Numbered from the stretch's first letter, positions 48,032 through 59,145 are shown. The stretch is 64,000 nucleotides of DNA from Ptiloglossa arizonensis (GCF_051014685.1 NC_135055.1:23953501-24017500); one strand, 5' to 3'. Numbers and translations are program-made. Notes: generated by a model not told the origin, from the letters alone.

Positions 48032-49608
48032 GCAGACGACCACGCGGCACGTTGCTAAGGCAACTGCAGCTGCAACGGTGCGGATCCGAGCGGGTACACG
48101 GACGGACGGGCGTTCGCGCTCGCGCTCGCGCGCGCCGAGAGAGCAGCAATTCCCCCGGCGCGCGTTTAGAGCAAACCAGGCACGTATAGCAATCATTCGT
48201 CTCCTTATCTAGCGACGGCGGCAAACGTGTAGGCATTCATCCATCATCCAGTAGCGTGGAAAGCACTCATTTAGCTGCTCCGCTTTCAGTGCCCTCGAGT
48301 CCCGCGAGGGATATCCGGCACGAGGCGAGCGCGCGCTGCATTCAACGCGCTCCGTTCTCCGGGCCGCCGATACGCGCGTTCCTCTCGTATCCCGAGTCGA
48401 GCTCACGGGAGGAAAGACTCTCCCCCGATAGGCGCGCGCGCTCGCAGCCGTCTAAGTAGACTACGCCGCTTCGACTCGGTTCGCGCGATTACGCGACCGA
48501 GTTCGCTAGACGCTGGCAAACGCCCTAACCAAATCCTGGACCGTCTACTCGCGCGAGCATTCGCTTCGAGAGTTTTTTACCCCGAGTAGGCGTTCGTTCG
48601 TTCGTTCGTTCTCGATTTTCGGACGACCGACCGAGATCGAAAGAAAGCGTTTCCTTCCCAGAAGCGGTTAACCGCGCTCGCCGAGAACGTCTCGATGCGG
48701 GTTCGTTCGATCGAACCAGTTTACCAACGTCTTGGACGAATTACGGAGCTCCCCGTCGACGGCGGTTGTTTCGTTTATTGGTTCCGTAACGTTTGCGAGC
48801 GCACCCGTATCGTTTACTCGACGTTCGTTGGGCCGGATCGGTGCGGGCGTGCGCGTCCATTGTTTCCCGAAGCACCGGCAAAGAGACGTCGCAACGATGC
48901 AAGGTGCACGCGCAACGCCACTCCGACGCGTTTCGACCGCTTTATCGACGCTCCCGAACGAACCTCCGATTTATTTATCGAGTCGAGTAACGCGGTTTCG
49001 TGTTCCGATAAACCGTTACGAAGCGGCGACGCCCACGTAGCGAGAGCTCGCGACTCGGACGGACCAGAAACATCGAACGCGCGCTGCCGAACGACTACCG
49101 TTCCTGCGACGATCGCGATCGCGATCTCGTTCTCCGCTCTCTCGAGACCGACGATCCGGTGTCGCCGGGAAACCCGAACGTTCTCGGTTCCTACCGCGAA
49201 CGAGCTCCAGGGACCGTCGAAACGACGGTGTCGGCTTCGAGCGAGACCGCGTCGTCGGTCCTCGAACGAGATCCCTCGCGGTTCCCGGTTCCGGCGAGTC
49301 GCGACCCGCTCGAACCCTCGAAGCAACCTCGGACGCGATCCGTCCTTTCTCGGCCGAGCGATTCAATTAGCCGCGCGAGCGCAGGCGTTGCGAATCGCGA
49401 AGCACGCGACGAATCCGTGGAGTGGCACTAACGGGCTGTATACGCCCCTGGGTTCGCGGCGGTGCCGCGCGCCAGACGCGGCAACATTGTAAACGAGCAG
49501 CAGAGTATCGGCCGGTCTCGCGCCAGAGATAGGGAGACGGCGTAGACCATAGAGAGAACGGAGAGCCTTCCGGAGAACAGAGAAGGAGCGAGAGCGAGAG
49601 CGAACGAA

Positions 49609-49660
49609 CGACCGACCGACCGACCGACCGACCGACCGACCGACCGACCGACCGACCGAA
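49609..49660. repeat. (CGAC)n tetramer
   Basis: About 13 units. Confidence 0.97.
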
Positions 49661-50056
49661 CCGACGATCGGCGGGAGAAGAGGACCGCCACGAAAACCGA
49701 GAGGGACGGATTTCGCGAACGGCAGAGACCGAACGAGATAAATGGTAACGTACGAAGAAATATGGCTAGACCGCGCGGAAGATGCTCGACCGAGAGAAAG
49801 AAAGGGGGAACGAAAGAAGGACGCGTAGCTCGGAACGTAGCCCGGTGCGGTGCGCGAATGCGAATGTGTGCACGCGTAGTGGGTGTCGCCTCTACTGCCG
49901 GCGACGTAGCTGCCGTTCCTCGTTACCGACTCGGTTGCTGGACGCCCTCTCCGCTGGCCCTCGCGACACGATCTATCGGCCTTTTCTACGACTACTCTCT
50001 CTTCCTCTTCGCCGCGCTCTCTTTGTCCTCTTTCTCGCGTACTCGTAAGCCGCTCC

Positions 50057-50163
50057 AGGCGGCGGCGGCGGTGGCGGCGGTGGCGGCGGTGGCGGCGGTG
50101 GCAGCGGCAGCGGCAGCAGCAGCAGCAGCAGCGGCAGCAGCAGCGGCAGCAGCGGCAGCAGCG
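50057..50163. repeat. (GGCGGT)n and (GCA/GCG)n
   Basis: GGC/GGT trimers then CAG/CGG trimers. These would encode poly-Ala, Ser or Gln in different frames, but no gene context supports coding. Confidence 0.95.
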
Positions 50164-52090
50164 AGCCTCTCGCCATCCTCTTTTCCGCACGCTTCGAAGC
50201 AGCTACACTCCGCGCCTCTACTCGGCTCGAAAGTAGGGAGAGAGCTCGATAAGCTCCCTCCGGTTCGAGATTTCTTCGGATCTCGGTAACCACGGGGCTC
50301 CGAAAGGTGGTAATTGGACTCGAGGAGTTTCGCGTCAAGGGCCGGCGCCCTATGGGGGAGGATCGGTTCGGTTACGCTTTCCAGATTACGGGATCGGTTT
50401 CGAGGAAGTTGGACTCGGTCGCGATGTTCCTGGAACCGTCGTCTCGGTTCTCGCGCGGCCCTTTCCCGACGGCCGATCGGGCAACGTCCGAGTTCTTCCC
50501 GGTATCGGTTGTCCTCTCCCCGAATTCGGAGCACTGGGTCGATCGCGCGACTCACCGACGAACGAACGATCCCGCGTCCCGAAATAAAAATCGTCTCCTC
50601 CTCGTTCCTCGCGTTCCGGCCGATCCAGTTCCGGGAACGAAATCGCGTTACCTATTTTTGGGCGCGAAAGTAAATCGTTGGCCGGGCGAACCGCGCCCGG
50701 AACGAATCCGTTCGCCGCGTTTTCCTATTTCGAGAACGGCTTTCTTCGATCCCGTCGACGAATCGCGGGAAAAAACTCGCGTACCGTCGACCTTCCCGAC
50801 TCGAGGCTGTACCTTTTTTCTCCTTCGCGAGCAAGAACCCGGAATACGCGCCGGAACCTACACGCCGGAGGATTTTAATTCCGCGAACCGCTGGAAATTC
50901 TATCGACGCGTTCGACCGGTGTACGAGTCGACGGCGAGTCGACTCTCCTTCCGAGTTCCTTCCGTTTAATCGGCCCGCGCGATTAAACGCGTTGAACGTT
51001 CGAACGCGCGTGGTCGCGCGCGAAGGAACGAAACGGAGCGATCGTTGTCCGGCCGTGGCCATTGTTCCGGTATCAGCTTCGGCGCGTATCCGAACGAGAA
51101 AGAGCAACGGCCGGGTTTTTCGTCGATTTCCGCAATTTCCTCGGGTCCTCGAGTCCTCGGGGGTCGCGGTCGCGGTCTCGATCGCAAAGGAGGGGGGCTC
51201 GCAAAAATCCGAGCACGGCCCTGCGGTCTTCCTCCCGCGTTGCCCTTCCTCTTTGCCACGGTACTTTGCCCCTCTCTCTTGTCTCCCTTGTCTCCCTTTT
51301 CCCGATTCCTCTCTTCGCCTCCGCGGACGTCTCCTTCGCCCCTGGTTCGGCGAGCCAGTCCCCACCGGACGTGCCGGTCCGGGATTCTCAACCGCGGCGC
51401 CGCGGAGAACGAGGCGTCTCGCGCGTCCGAGAAACGACCGGCACGGCGAGCCCGCTCGTGTCACGTGCCGGCGAACTCGTTAACCACCCTAACGACCAGG
51501 ATTCCACGTGGCTGCCGCGGTCTCCTCGAGGATTGCCGGCGGGCCGGCAAATTGCCGGTTTTTCGATGTATCGTACGAGCGCGCTCCGGTACTTGGCGAC
51601 ACGCGGATCCGTCGACGCCGAAGGGCGACGCACGGAGAGGGACCGATCGCCTAGGTACGAGTTACTCGCCTCTACCGACACGGCCGCGGATAAATCACCG
51701 AGAGCGCTCGGTCGGTGAAATTGTACTCCGAGTTCGGTTTCGTCGCGACGAGACGCCCCCCTGTTCGCCGGCGCACCGCGATTCGAAAGAAACCAACGAT
51801 CGGACGTTTCTCGTCCAACGAGCGTCAACGAAACCGATAACGCGTCTCCGAGCAACCACGCGTATCGGGGGAGAGCCGCGCGAGCTCGCGAATATTACCT
51901 ACGCGAGACGCATAAATCTTGCACCGAAGTAATACCGGCGACACGGTATACGCGCCTACTCTGAGAGCTCTCGGTGCAGTGCAGGCACCGACGGAGCAAA
52001 ATCTATGGCGCAGGCCTGTTAATTCTTAATGCTTAATCAGTGCACCTTATCGCGAGTGCACGCGGCCGCCCGTGCGCGTGCGTACTCGCT

Positions 52091-52131
52091 TCGCCTCGCC
52101 TCGCCTCGCCTCGCCTCGCCTCGCCTCGCCG
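52091..52131. repeat. (CGCCT)n pentamer
   Basis: Eight copies of the same unit as 41731. Confidence 0.95.
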
Positions 52132-52139
52132 CGTTCTCT

Positions 52140-52290
52140 CCGTCTATCTTCGTGGCCTGGCAAGCCTGCCTTGTAAATAGAGGAAACGCGTTTGCCGCCT
52201 ATCTGGCATCAAAGAGACCGACACCGCGACGGTTTTATATACTTAATTTATGAACAATATACACCGATGTCGACCTACCTCGATTCTGGC
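52140..52290. promoter_or_regulatory. Candidate Wnt-response-type element in pan intron
   Basis: CATCAAAG (52207-52214, reverse complement CTTTGATG) is a TCF HMG-box word. GCCGCCT (52194-52200), six bases away, matches 6 of 7 bases of the fly TCF Helper motif GCCGCCR. An AT-rich stretch follows (ATATACTTAATTTATG, then AACAATATAC with a SOX-like word). The composition differs sharply from the flanks. Confidence 0.4.
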
Positions 52291-52879
52291 ACCTTCTCCG
52301 TCTCTCTTGCTCCCTCTCTCGTCAAACACTCCAACGGGGAGAAACTCGTGGCTGCCGATAAGGAATTCTACCCTTTATCGTTAGCCGTACACCGTTCGGC
52401 GTTACCGTACGACGCCAGTTATCTCGTTGTCTGCCGCGTTTCTCCGCTCGAGCGTGGCCAATTCGATCGTCGCGGCGGGTGCGGACGTGGGTGCTCGTGC
52501 TCGTACTCGCGCTCGCGCGCGCGTCGACGCGGGCACGCACTTCCGACGCTCTTTAGTCGCTCGCTTTTGCCGTCGTTATTGCGTTATTTCGGATTTTGAC
52601 CCATATACATCGGCCGCGAACGGGAGCGACGGAGAAAGTCGAATCGACGCGCAGACGCGATCGCCTCGGTCCCTTTGCGACGATAATTTTGGTTTCGTTC
52701 GGGTATCGAAGCGTTTCGTTTCGTTTCGGTCCCGAGCGCATCGAATATCGTCGATTTTCGCGCGATCGGCCGTTCCCGGAATCGAACGCGTCGTTTCCGA
52801 TTTTTTTCCTTTTCTTCTTTTTTTTTTTTCCCGCACACAGCGCGGCCCGAAACTCCGCGTTGGCTTCGCGATAGGCGAT

Positions 52880-53110
52880 AATTGGGATTAATTGGAAGGA
52901 AAAAAAGTTTTTTCACCGTGAAAAAGACCCCGGTCGATGCGGCTGCCCTTTGCGCGCGAAACGCGCGGCGCCATTTAAATCTGCATCGCGGATAATTAAT
53001 TAATCTCGTATCGTCATTTCCATCGGTGCGCGTAAAGCGCGGCAGTGCATTATTTTAAAATTCTGTTTGCATAATTTTTCAAACGTGAATAAACGAATTC
53101 CACGCTAGAG
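52880..53110. promoter_or_regulatory. AT-rich candidate element with inverted repeats
   Basis: Contains GGGATTAATTGG (Otx-type GGATTA), TTTTTCAC-C-GTGAAAAA (52909-52925, perfect arms), GGATAATTAATTAATCTCG and TTTGCATAATTTTTC. It lies 300-500 bp upstream of the ratchet point. Confidence 0.4.
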
Positions 53111-53130
53111 TCGTTTCCCGTAAAAAGCCC

Positions 53131-53160
53131 GTCGGTCGGTCGGTCGGTCGGTCGGTCGGC
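53131..53160. repeat. (GGTC)n tetramer
   Basis: Seven units. Confidence 0.95.
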
Positions 53161-53415
53161 GCGCGTGCTCGCACGGCGATCCGCGTACGATTCCCTCTGC
53201 CTACGCCAGTGGCTTTTATCGAGGGCCGTCGACTAACTGGCTTTTTGGCGCGTTTTATCGTATCGCGGAACGAGTCTCCGCGCCTCGTCGCGTCGCGGCC
53301 CGCGTCTTCTCAAAGGGAGGAACGAGCGGGCCCGTTCGGTTCGAAGAGCAGGGCCGACGATCGGTCGCGGACCGCGTTCGAATCGTTTCGCCGTAATTTC
53401 GACGTTTCTCGGCGT

Positions 53416-53455
53416 CCTTAACCTTTCGCCTCTTTTTTCTCTGTTACAGGTAAGT
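53416..53455 (+). other. pan: Predicted recursive splice site (ratchet point, zero-length exon)
   Basis: The 3' half has branch-point-like TTAAC (A at 53421), then CCTTTCGCCTCTTTTTTCTC and TGTTACAG, with the AG at 53448-53449. The 5' half, GTAAGT at 53450-53455, follows immediately, giving CAG|GTAAGT, a full match to the 5' splice-site consensus. The previous AG ends at 53351, so about 96 nt are AG-free, and the branch A is 28 nt from the acceptor. Insect ratchet points have exactly this form: the upstream exon splices here, regenerates a donor, and splices again. The site lies 33.7 kb after the pan exon on the same strand. No other place in the window combines AG|GTAAG with a strong pyrimidine tract. 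Confidence 0.75.
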
Positions 53456-53508
53456 GGCGCAGCGGTCTCGTTCGAGCAGATCGCGTCGCGACGAGGAGAT
53501 CCTCTCGG
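53450..53508 (+). other. pan: Hypothetical recursive-splicing exon downstream of the ratchet point
   Basis: Between the ratchet acceptor and a second donor-like sequence (G|GTAAGCG, GT at 53509-53510) lie 59 nt. Many recursive sites are thought to need a downstream donor so the machinery can first define an exon, which is removed when the regenerated donor wins. The segment could instead be an occasionally included cassette exon. No recognisable peptide is encoded. Confidence 0.4.
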
Positions 53509-53567
53509 GTAAGCGTCTCTTTTGTTGCTCCGGCGGGAGCTCCTCTTCGCGGGGGAGAACGGTCCGG

Positions 53568-53607
53568 CGAATTCGAATCCGAATCCGAATCCGAATCCGA
53601 ATCCGGA
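53568..53607. repeat. (CCGAAT)n hexamer
   Basis: About six copies, 120 bp after the ratchet point. Confidence 0.95.
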
Positions 53608-53930
53608 TTGGAAGCGCGCGTGTGCTCGACGAGCTCTCGAGCCGGCAAACAGAAACGTCGATGGCCCGCGCCCGTTGGGTCGTTGCGATGCTCCCGGATG
53701 ATCGCGAAGAGAGGAGATTCGGGTATACCGCGACGAGAGGGTATCGAAACTATAACCGGAGCAGCACGCTGCCCGATGGTGCACGCCCGTGGGGAGCTTT
53801 GTCCAAGAGTCGATGGACTCTTACTTAGCCTCGATATAGGTTCGTCGGACCGTAATGGAACGAGAGGCCACGAGAGTGTCGGTCGAGCACGGTGGGAAGG
53901 GTGCATTAGCCTAATCCCGACGATCCTCGT

Positions 53931-53962
53931 CGACTGTGAGAAGTATCGTATTCACCCTACCG
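53931..53962. repeat. Copy A of 32-bp duplicated motif
   Basis: Core GAGAAGTATCGT then ATTCACCC. 28 of 32 bases match copy B at 54379-54410 in the same orientation. Confidence 0.7.
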
Positions 53963-54268
53963 AATCAATCAGCATCTATCCGTAACGTCTACCTTCGTGG
54001 GTGGCCGAGCGGAACGGTAGTTTTCTCCGGCGTGCCGTAACGGCCGTTGAGCGTAACCCACCGCGGTTACGAGCCCCTTTCGTTTCCGCGAGCTCTGGCT
54101 CGACGGTCCCGATTTGCACACCGGAGACCCACCCGGTCTCCTCCGTCCGCGAGATACGAGAGGGAACTCGCGCGTTACCCGAAACTTCCGGCAGGATCGA
54201 GAACGCCGCTCCTTCTCTCCTCGAAACCGGACCGATCGGGCACGCCGGTCTTCCGCGATTTCGCGAAC

Positions 54269-54304
54269 GCCCGCCCGCCCGACCGACCGACCGACCGCCC
54301 GACG
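54269..54304. repeat. (CCCG/ACCG)n tetramer
   Basis: Nine imperfect units. Confidence 0.9.
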
Positions 54305-54378
54305 ATCCTCGACCCTCGGTTTCTACTAATCCGAACAAATCGTCCTTTCTCTCCCCCGTGTATCGTTTCTCGTTCGAG

Positions 54379-54410
54379 CGACTGCGAGAAGTATCGTGTT
54401 CACCCCAACG
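54379..54410. repeat. Copy B of 32-bp duplicated motif
   Basis: 448 bp downstream of copy A. A 14-bp identity, CCCGACGATCCTCG, also precedes each copy, at different distances. Confidence 0.7.
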
Positions 54411-54429
54411 GGCGTCAAAACGGCCCACT

Positions 54430-54700
54430 TTGCCCGGGCTACAATGGGGCCGTATCGGTCGGGGGAAGAGGGCACCCCAAGCCACCGGCAGAAATAATAA
54501 CTCGTGTAATACTCGCGCCCACGGAACCCCCTCGGCCCGGCCGCGTATTAAATAAATATAACACCCGCGTAATACGGCTGTTAGGAAAGGCCGTCAGGCG
54601 CGGTCGACCCCGTTTGCACCCCATCAATTGCACGCGGTTGTCTATCATCCCCTCCTTTGTGCTCTCACCGCAATATAAACCACTATCCGCGCGAGGCGTT
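54430..54700. promoter_or_regulatory. Candidate conserved noncoding block
   Basis: Contains CTACAATGGGG, AGAAATAATAACTCG, two CGYGTAATAC words, TATTAAATAAATATAACACC and CATCAATTGC. Confidence 0.35.
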
Positions 54701-55117
54701 CGACGGACGGGGGTGGATCGCCGCGCAGCTACTACCGTGACCGTCTCGTTTAACGCCGAAATACCCGTTCAACGAGTACGCGGAGAGCGGAGAGCGGAGC
54801 GCGGACCACCCTTCCGTCCGCGTACAGCGCACAGCGCACAGCGCACCGCGGACCGCGTCCACGGAGATTCCGCGATGCCGCGCCTCTTTACCAGCGAGAA
54901 ACCGTACAGGGGTTCGTGGGATCTTTCTTGGCGAAATCGGAGAACGCGATCGAACGGAAGAGTACGTCGACCGGTTGAAAAATGCTTACAATTTCCGCGT
55001 CGCGCCGTCCCTTCGTCTCGGATCGGCGGCTCCGTCCCACGAACGGAACACCCGAATCAACCGGGCGGAAATGGTCGTTGTTGGCCCGTTCGACGAGCCG
55101 TCACGATTATTCGCGGC

Positions 55118-55169
55118 GATCCGTGATCCGTGATTCGTGATCCGTGATCCGTGATCCGTGATCCGTGAA
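55118..55169. repeat. (GATCCGT)n heptamer
   Basis: Seven copies with one GATTCGT. Confidence 0.97.
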
Positions 55170-55229
55170 TGGGAGTCTCGGGTAAATACGGCGCGTCGGG
55201 GTGATCCACCGGTTCGCCACGACGCGCGT

Positions 55230-55440
55230 TCCCCTCTCTCTCCCGTCGAATATGAATATGATATCGCACCCCGCCACTTACCAAATGATTTATCAATTGA
55301 GCACCGGCAACCCAGGGGTACTGGTGTTGAAATATTATAACATCGTTCCCCCCACGGCTCACCCTAATATTATCCCCCCGGCCGTCCGCCATTAACATAA
55401 CAATGGTCGACCTAATTGCGGCCTAATCGGCGCCAGGGGC
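55230..55440. promoter_or_regulatory. AT-rich candidate element with SOX word
   Basis: Contains GAATATGAATATGATATCGC, AATGATTTATCAATTGAGC, CCCTAATATTATCC and GCCATTAACATAACAATGG, the last ending in the SOX consensus AACAATGG. Confidence 0.4.
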
Positions 55441-55502
55441 GAAACTCGGATCGGCCGCAACCTCGAATCCTCCTCGGTCCTCGTTTCGCTTCTTTCGCTT
55501 CG

Positions 55503-55535
55503 GTTTTCTCCTTTTCTCCTTTTCTCCTTTTCTCC
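55503..55535. repeat. (TTTTCTCC)n
   Basis: About four octamers. Confidence 0.9.
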
Positions 55536-55760
55536 GCTTCCTCCGATTCGAGCGTTTCCTTCGATCCCTCGAAGGTACCGTCAGGTGGCGGTCAGGTGCC
55601 GGTCGACGCGTCGATCGCGTCGATCGCGTCGCCCGAAGCAAGGAAATTCGCGTCCCGCGGAGACGATCGAGGCGAAACGGCGCAACAAATGGAACGCGGT
55701 AACAACGATCGAGAAAGAGCATCGGCACGAGTTTGCGGTCGCGCGTACTCACGGAGAATC

Positions 55761-55796
55761 GGCGTTGCGGCGTTGCGGCGTTGCGGCGTTGCGGCG
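55761..55796. repeat. (GTTGCGGC)n octamer
   Basis: Four copies. Confidence 0.95.
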
Positions 55797-56189
55797 AGCC
55801 CGGCCGCGAATCTTTTCGCAGCCCTTTTCTTCTTCCTCTCCGCGGCGTTTCTTCTCCGCTCGGTCGTACTCCGTGGAGACCACTTACCGCAATTCCAGCT
55901 GCCATTGCCGCGAACCTCTTTCCTCCCCCTGTTCCGGTCGACGATCATAATTCGGGATTTTTCTCGGTTCGCCCACGGCAACCGACGACTAGGTATCTAG
56001 CCGCGGTAATCGTTCTTCGCTTTTTTCCCTATCCTTCGTTTTTGCGCGTTCTCCGATCCTCGGGGTTTTCGCTGAATCCCGCGAACCGGAGAGACGACGC
56101 CCCTCGCGAAAATCTCGCGATCGAAGAACCGGAAGGTTTTTTCCCTCGGCTCTCGGTCGTCTCGTTGCACGGTGTTCGACCGCGGCGAA

Positions 56190-56226
56190 CGTTCGAGACC
56201 GTTCGAGACCGTTCGAGACCGTTCGA
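56190..56226. repeat. (CGTTCGAGAC)n decamer
   Basis: Three full copies and a partial. Third 10-bp-period array. Confidence 0.95.
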
Positions 56227-56539
56227 AGCGCTCGTCGAGGACAACGGACGCGTCTTTCTCCGCGCGGAAAAATTTCGTTTCCCGCGTATGCCGGGCGCGC
56301 GAAACGTTGTCACGGATTCGGGCGTCGATCGGTCGCTCGCACCGCGAAAAAGCCTCGGTGAATTTTTCAGCGATCGTCCGCCGTTCGATATCTTCCGTCC
56401 GGAAAGCTCATTAGCGAAGACAAAGCTCATTGGAACGGCATACTTTACGCTCGATAAATCCCTGTAAAATTCATACCGGTATCGGGAGGGAAACGCGTAT
56501 ATCCAACGGAGCGCGTTTATGTTGTAAACACTTGAATAA

Positions 56540-56640
56540 TTCAGCGCAGAAAATTTCGGTCTGCCGTTGCCGCTGGTGCAGCGGCAGCGAAGCAACGTCA
56601 TTAAGTTAATTATTGTCCAGTAATCACCCGTGTGTTTCGC
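56540..56640. promoter_or_regulatory. Hairpin plus homeodomain/SOX words
   Basis: TGCCGCTG-GTG-CAGCGGCA (56568-56586) is a perfect 8-bp inverted repeat, extendable to 11 pairs (56565-56589) with one G-U pair. ATTAAGTTAATTATTGTCC and CAGTAATCACC follow. Confidence 0.35.
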
Positions 56641-56700
56641 TCTCCGCTGATATTTTTCTCCCTATTTTTTTCGCGCTTTTTGTCTTTTTTTGGTCCATCG

Positions 56701-56740
56701 ACCGCCGCCGCCGCCGCCGCCACCGCCACCGCCGCCGCCT
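56701..56740. repeat. (CCG)n trimer
   Basis: About 13 trimers with CAC variants. Confidence 0.95.
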
Positions 56741-58089
56741 CTCTTGCGCAAAGAACGAGCAAATAAAAACAGTCGTCCCGCGTTGGCCGCGTTTACGGAA
56801 GAGAGAGGACGCTCCGCGAAAGTGGGGGTGGGAGTGGCGGGAGCGGGGAGGGGCAGGGGACAACGGGGGCGAGTTTAACGAGTCAACGGTGTCCGATAAA
56901 TGATCAATTTAAACGTTAATGTACAAAGTAAAGCTCGCGTCAAGCGTTTCTAACGATCGGGCGCGGAAACGGAAGCGCGACACTGTTTCGCGAAATTAAA
57001 GAGCAAACGTATCCACGGAGCGGAAACGAGAACAAATTTCCCGACGAAATCGAATCTCCGGCGGCGTTCGCTCGATCGAGCTCGAATCCTCGCGAAGAAA
57101 CCCTCGCGAAGCTCGCTCGGGCGATAATTTCCACGAGTTTACTTTCGGGAAAGGATCGAACCTCGAGCGAGACGCCGCGAAAAGAGGGCGCCGCGGCGTT
57201 CAACCGGAACCGATTTTTTATTCCTTCTTTCTTTCATCTTCCGCCGCGACCCCGGTCCAATTACGAAACGCATTCGCGACGCGCGAGGAAACTCGACCGG
57301 TTATTTTTACGCGGTAAAAGCGTCTTATCCGCTTCCGTGCACCGTACCCCTCGTCCGAGGTACGCTCGCGCGTCTTTAGGGCTGCCGCGGTCGCGCGCAT
57401 AAATAATCGAGTCTGCGCCTCTCCGGAAAGCGGTCGCCGTTTTCCTCCTCGCGCGTTCCTCTTTCTCGAGTACCGAGCAACCGTAGGCTTCTGTTTTTCG
57501 CCGCGGCGAGAAGAAGCCCGGTTTCGCGGGTGTCGCGAATCGCCGGCGATCGAGCGCGACGCGGCCGGTTCTTCGATCGGTCGACGATTCGATCGATCCG
57601 GCGTTAAAGCGGGCCGCGAGCGAGCTCGCGCCGCGATCGGGCTCCTCGAGCGTAATTTATTATTTCCGCGCGGATGTGCTCGGCCTGTGGCCGCTACCGG
57701 GGCGACGTTTATATCTTTGGCGACGTTTACGATGACCACCGGACGGTCGATCCTAGAAAGAGGGCAGCGCCGGAGCGAGCGAGACCAGACGAGACGAGGC
57801 GAAGCGAGGCGAGTACGTTACGCTCGCACGATGTATCCCCGGTATGTACGCCAGATAATGGATGCGGGGGAATACAGTCGGACGTATAAAGACCCCACGC
57901 AGGAGATAGGACGGAACGGAGGCCAGGCCGTCTCTTCGCCCTCCATCCCCTCTCCTCCTACGCGTTTTTCTCTCGCTCCCTCCCTCTCGTTTTCTCTCCC
58001 AAACGTTCGTTCTTGTACTCTCGTCGGTGCGTTTTCTCTCCCTCGCGCGTACTCGTGGCTGCACTCGTGTTTATATATAGGAAGCAGAA

Positions 58090-58097
58090 GATCAAAG
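58090..58097. promoter_or_regulatory. TCF-type word GATCAAAG
   Basis: Reverse complement CTTTGATC. Motif-only. Confidence 0.2.
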
Positions 58098-58212
58098 AGC
58101 GAACCTTCGCTCAGCTTAGCATCAACGCCGCTTCGCTCGGGGAACCGGCCCATCGTCGCCGAGATAGCTCGGGTGCCGCGAATGATGACGATGGGTGGTA
58201 GCAGCGACGGCG

Positions 58213-58254
58213 TCGCCGACGCCAACGCCGACGCCAACGCCGACGCCGACGCCA
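58213..58254. repeat. (GACGCC)n hexamer
   Basis: GACGCC units alternating with AACGCC. Confidence 0.95.
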
Positions 58255-58956
58255 GCCTAGCCTTCTCCGAACGAGTCCGGGAGGGACAGGGTTGCCGATA
58301 TAAACGTTACGTCGGGAGAGCGCGTCTTCGCGAGCGAGAAGAAGAGAGGATCGAGAGTCGTCGATCGCGGCTCTCGAAGGTTCGAGCGGGGAATTGGGCC
58401 ACCGTCGCAGTTGGATCGGTCGGGTAACGGGGTTGTAACGCGCGCGTTCCTGCCCTCTCGTTGTTCGCGCGGATCTCTCGGAACGGAATCGGTTGCGTAA
58501 GTTGGAAATTAACGCGAACCGAGGATACCGGTCGTAATCGTGCCCGCGCACGCGCGCGCGACTACGATTCGACGTCGTCGAATCGGGGATCACGGATCGC
58601 GGCACTTTCGAGCTTTCCGGTGAAAAATTCGTTTACACCCGGGTCGCAAAAATGATTAAAACCGACCGCACGCGCGCGCGTTGCGCGGGCCGAAAAACAA
58701 AAGCTAGGAAAACGGCCGACCGGCCGTGAAATTGAAAATCAACGTTTTAAATCACTCCGCGTCCCCGCTTTTTGTCGGTTAATCTTCCCGCGTCGAAAAA
58801 CACCGATATCCCTCGGAACGGAGAACGCGGTGCGAGCAGCGTCGTTGTTCGTTTTGCTCTACCTCGGGATTGGCGGTGTTTCGGTCTCTCCGCGGTTCGA
58901 TCGCGGTAACGAACGCGAGGCCGCTCGAAATCGTTGGGCGTTTTTCGAGTCCAGGG

Positions 58957-58998
58957 ACGGTGACGGTGACGGTGACGGTGACGGTGACGGTGACGGTG
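58957..58998. repeat. (ACGGTG)n hexamer
   Basis: Seven perfect units. Confidence 0.97.
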
Positions 58999-59145
58999 TT
59001 TCGCGGGTCTCGTCGAGAAAAGCTCTCCTCGCCGGCGGCGACCCCGAGGCTTTCGCTGACTCGCAATCCCGTCGAAACATCGAAAATAGACACGCCTCGC
59101 GCCCTCGGTCGAACGACCGTGGAACGACGTTGCCTCCTCGACCAC

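Noticed and set aside
54047..55126. 359-codon open frame on the + strand
   Set aside because: It crosses tetramer repeats and candidate noncoding blocks, is rich in Arg/Pro/Ser and shows no domain.
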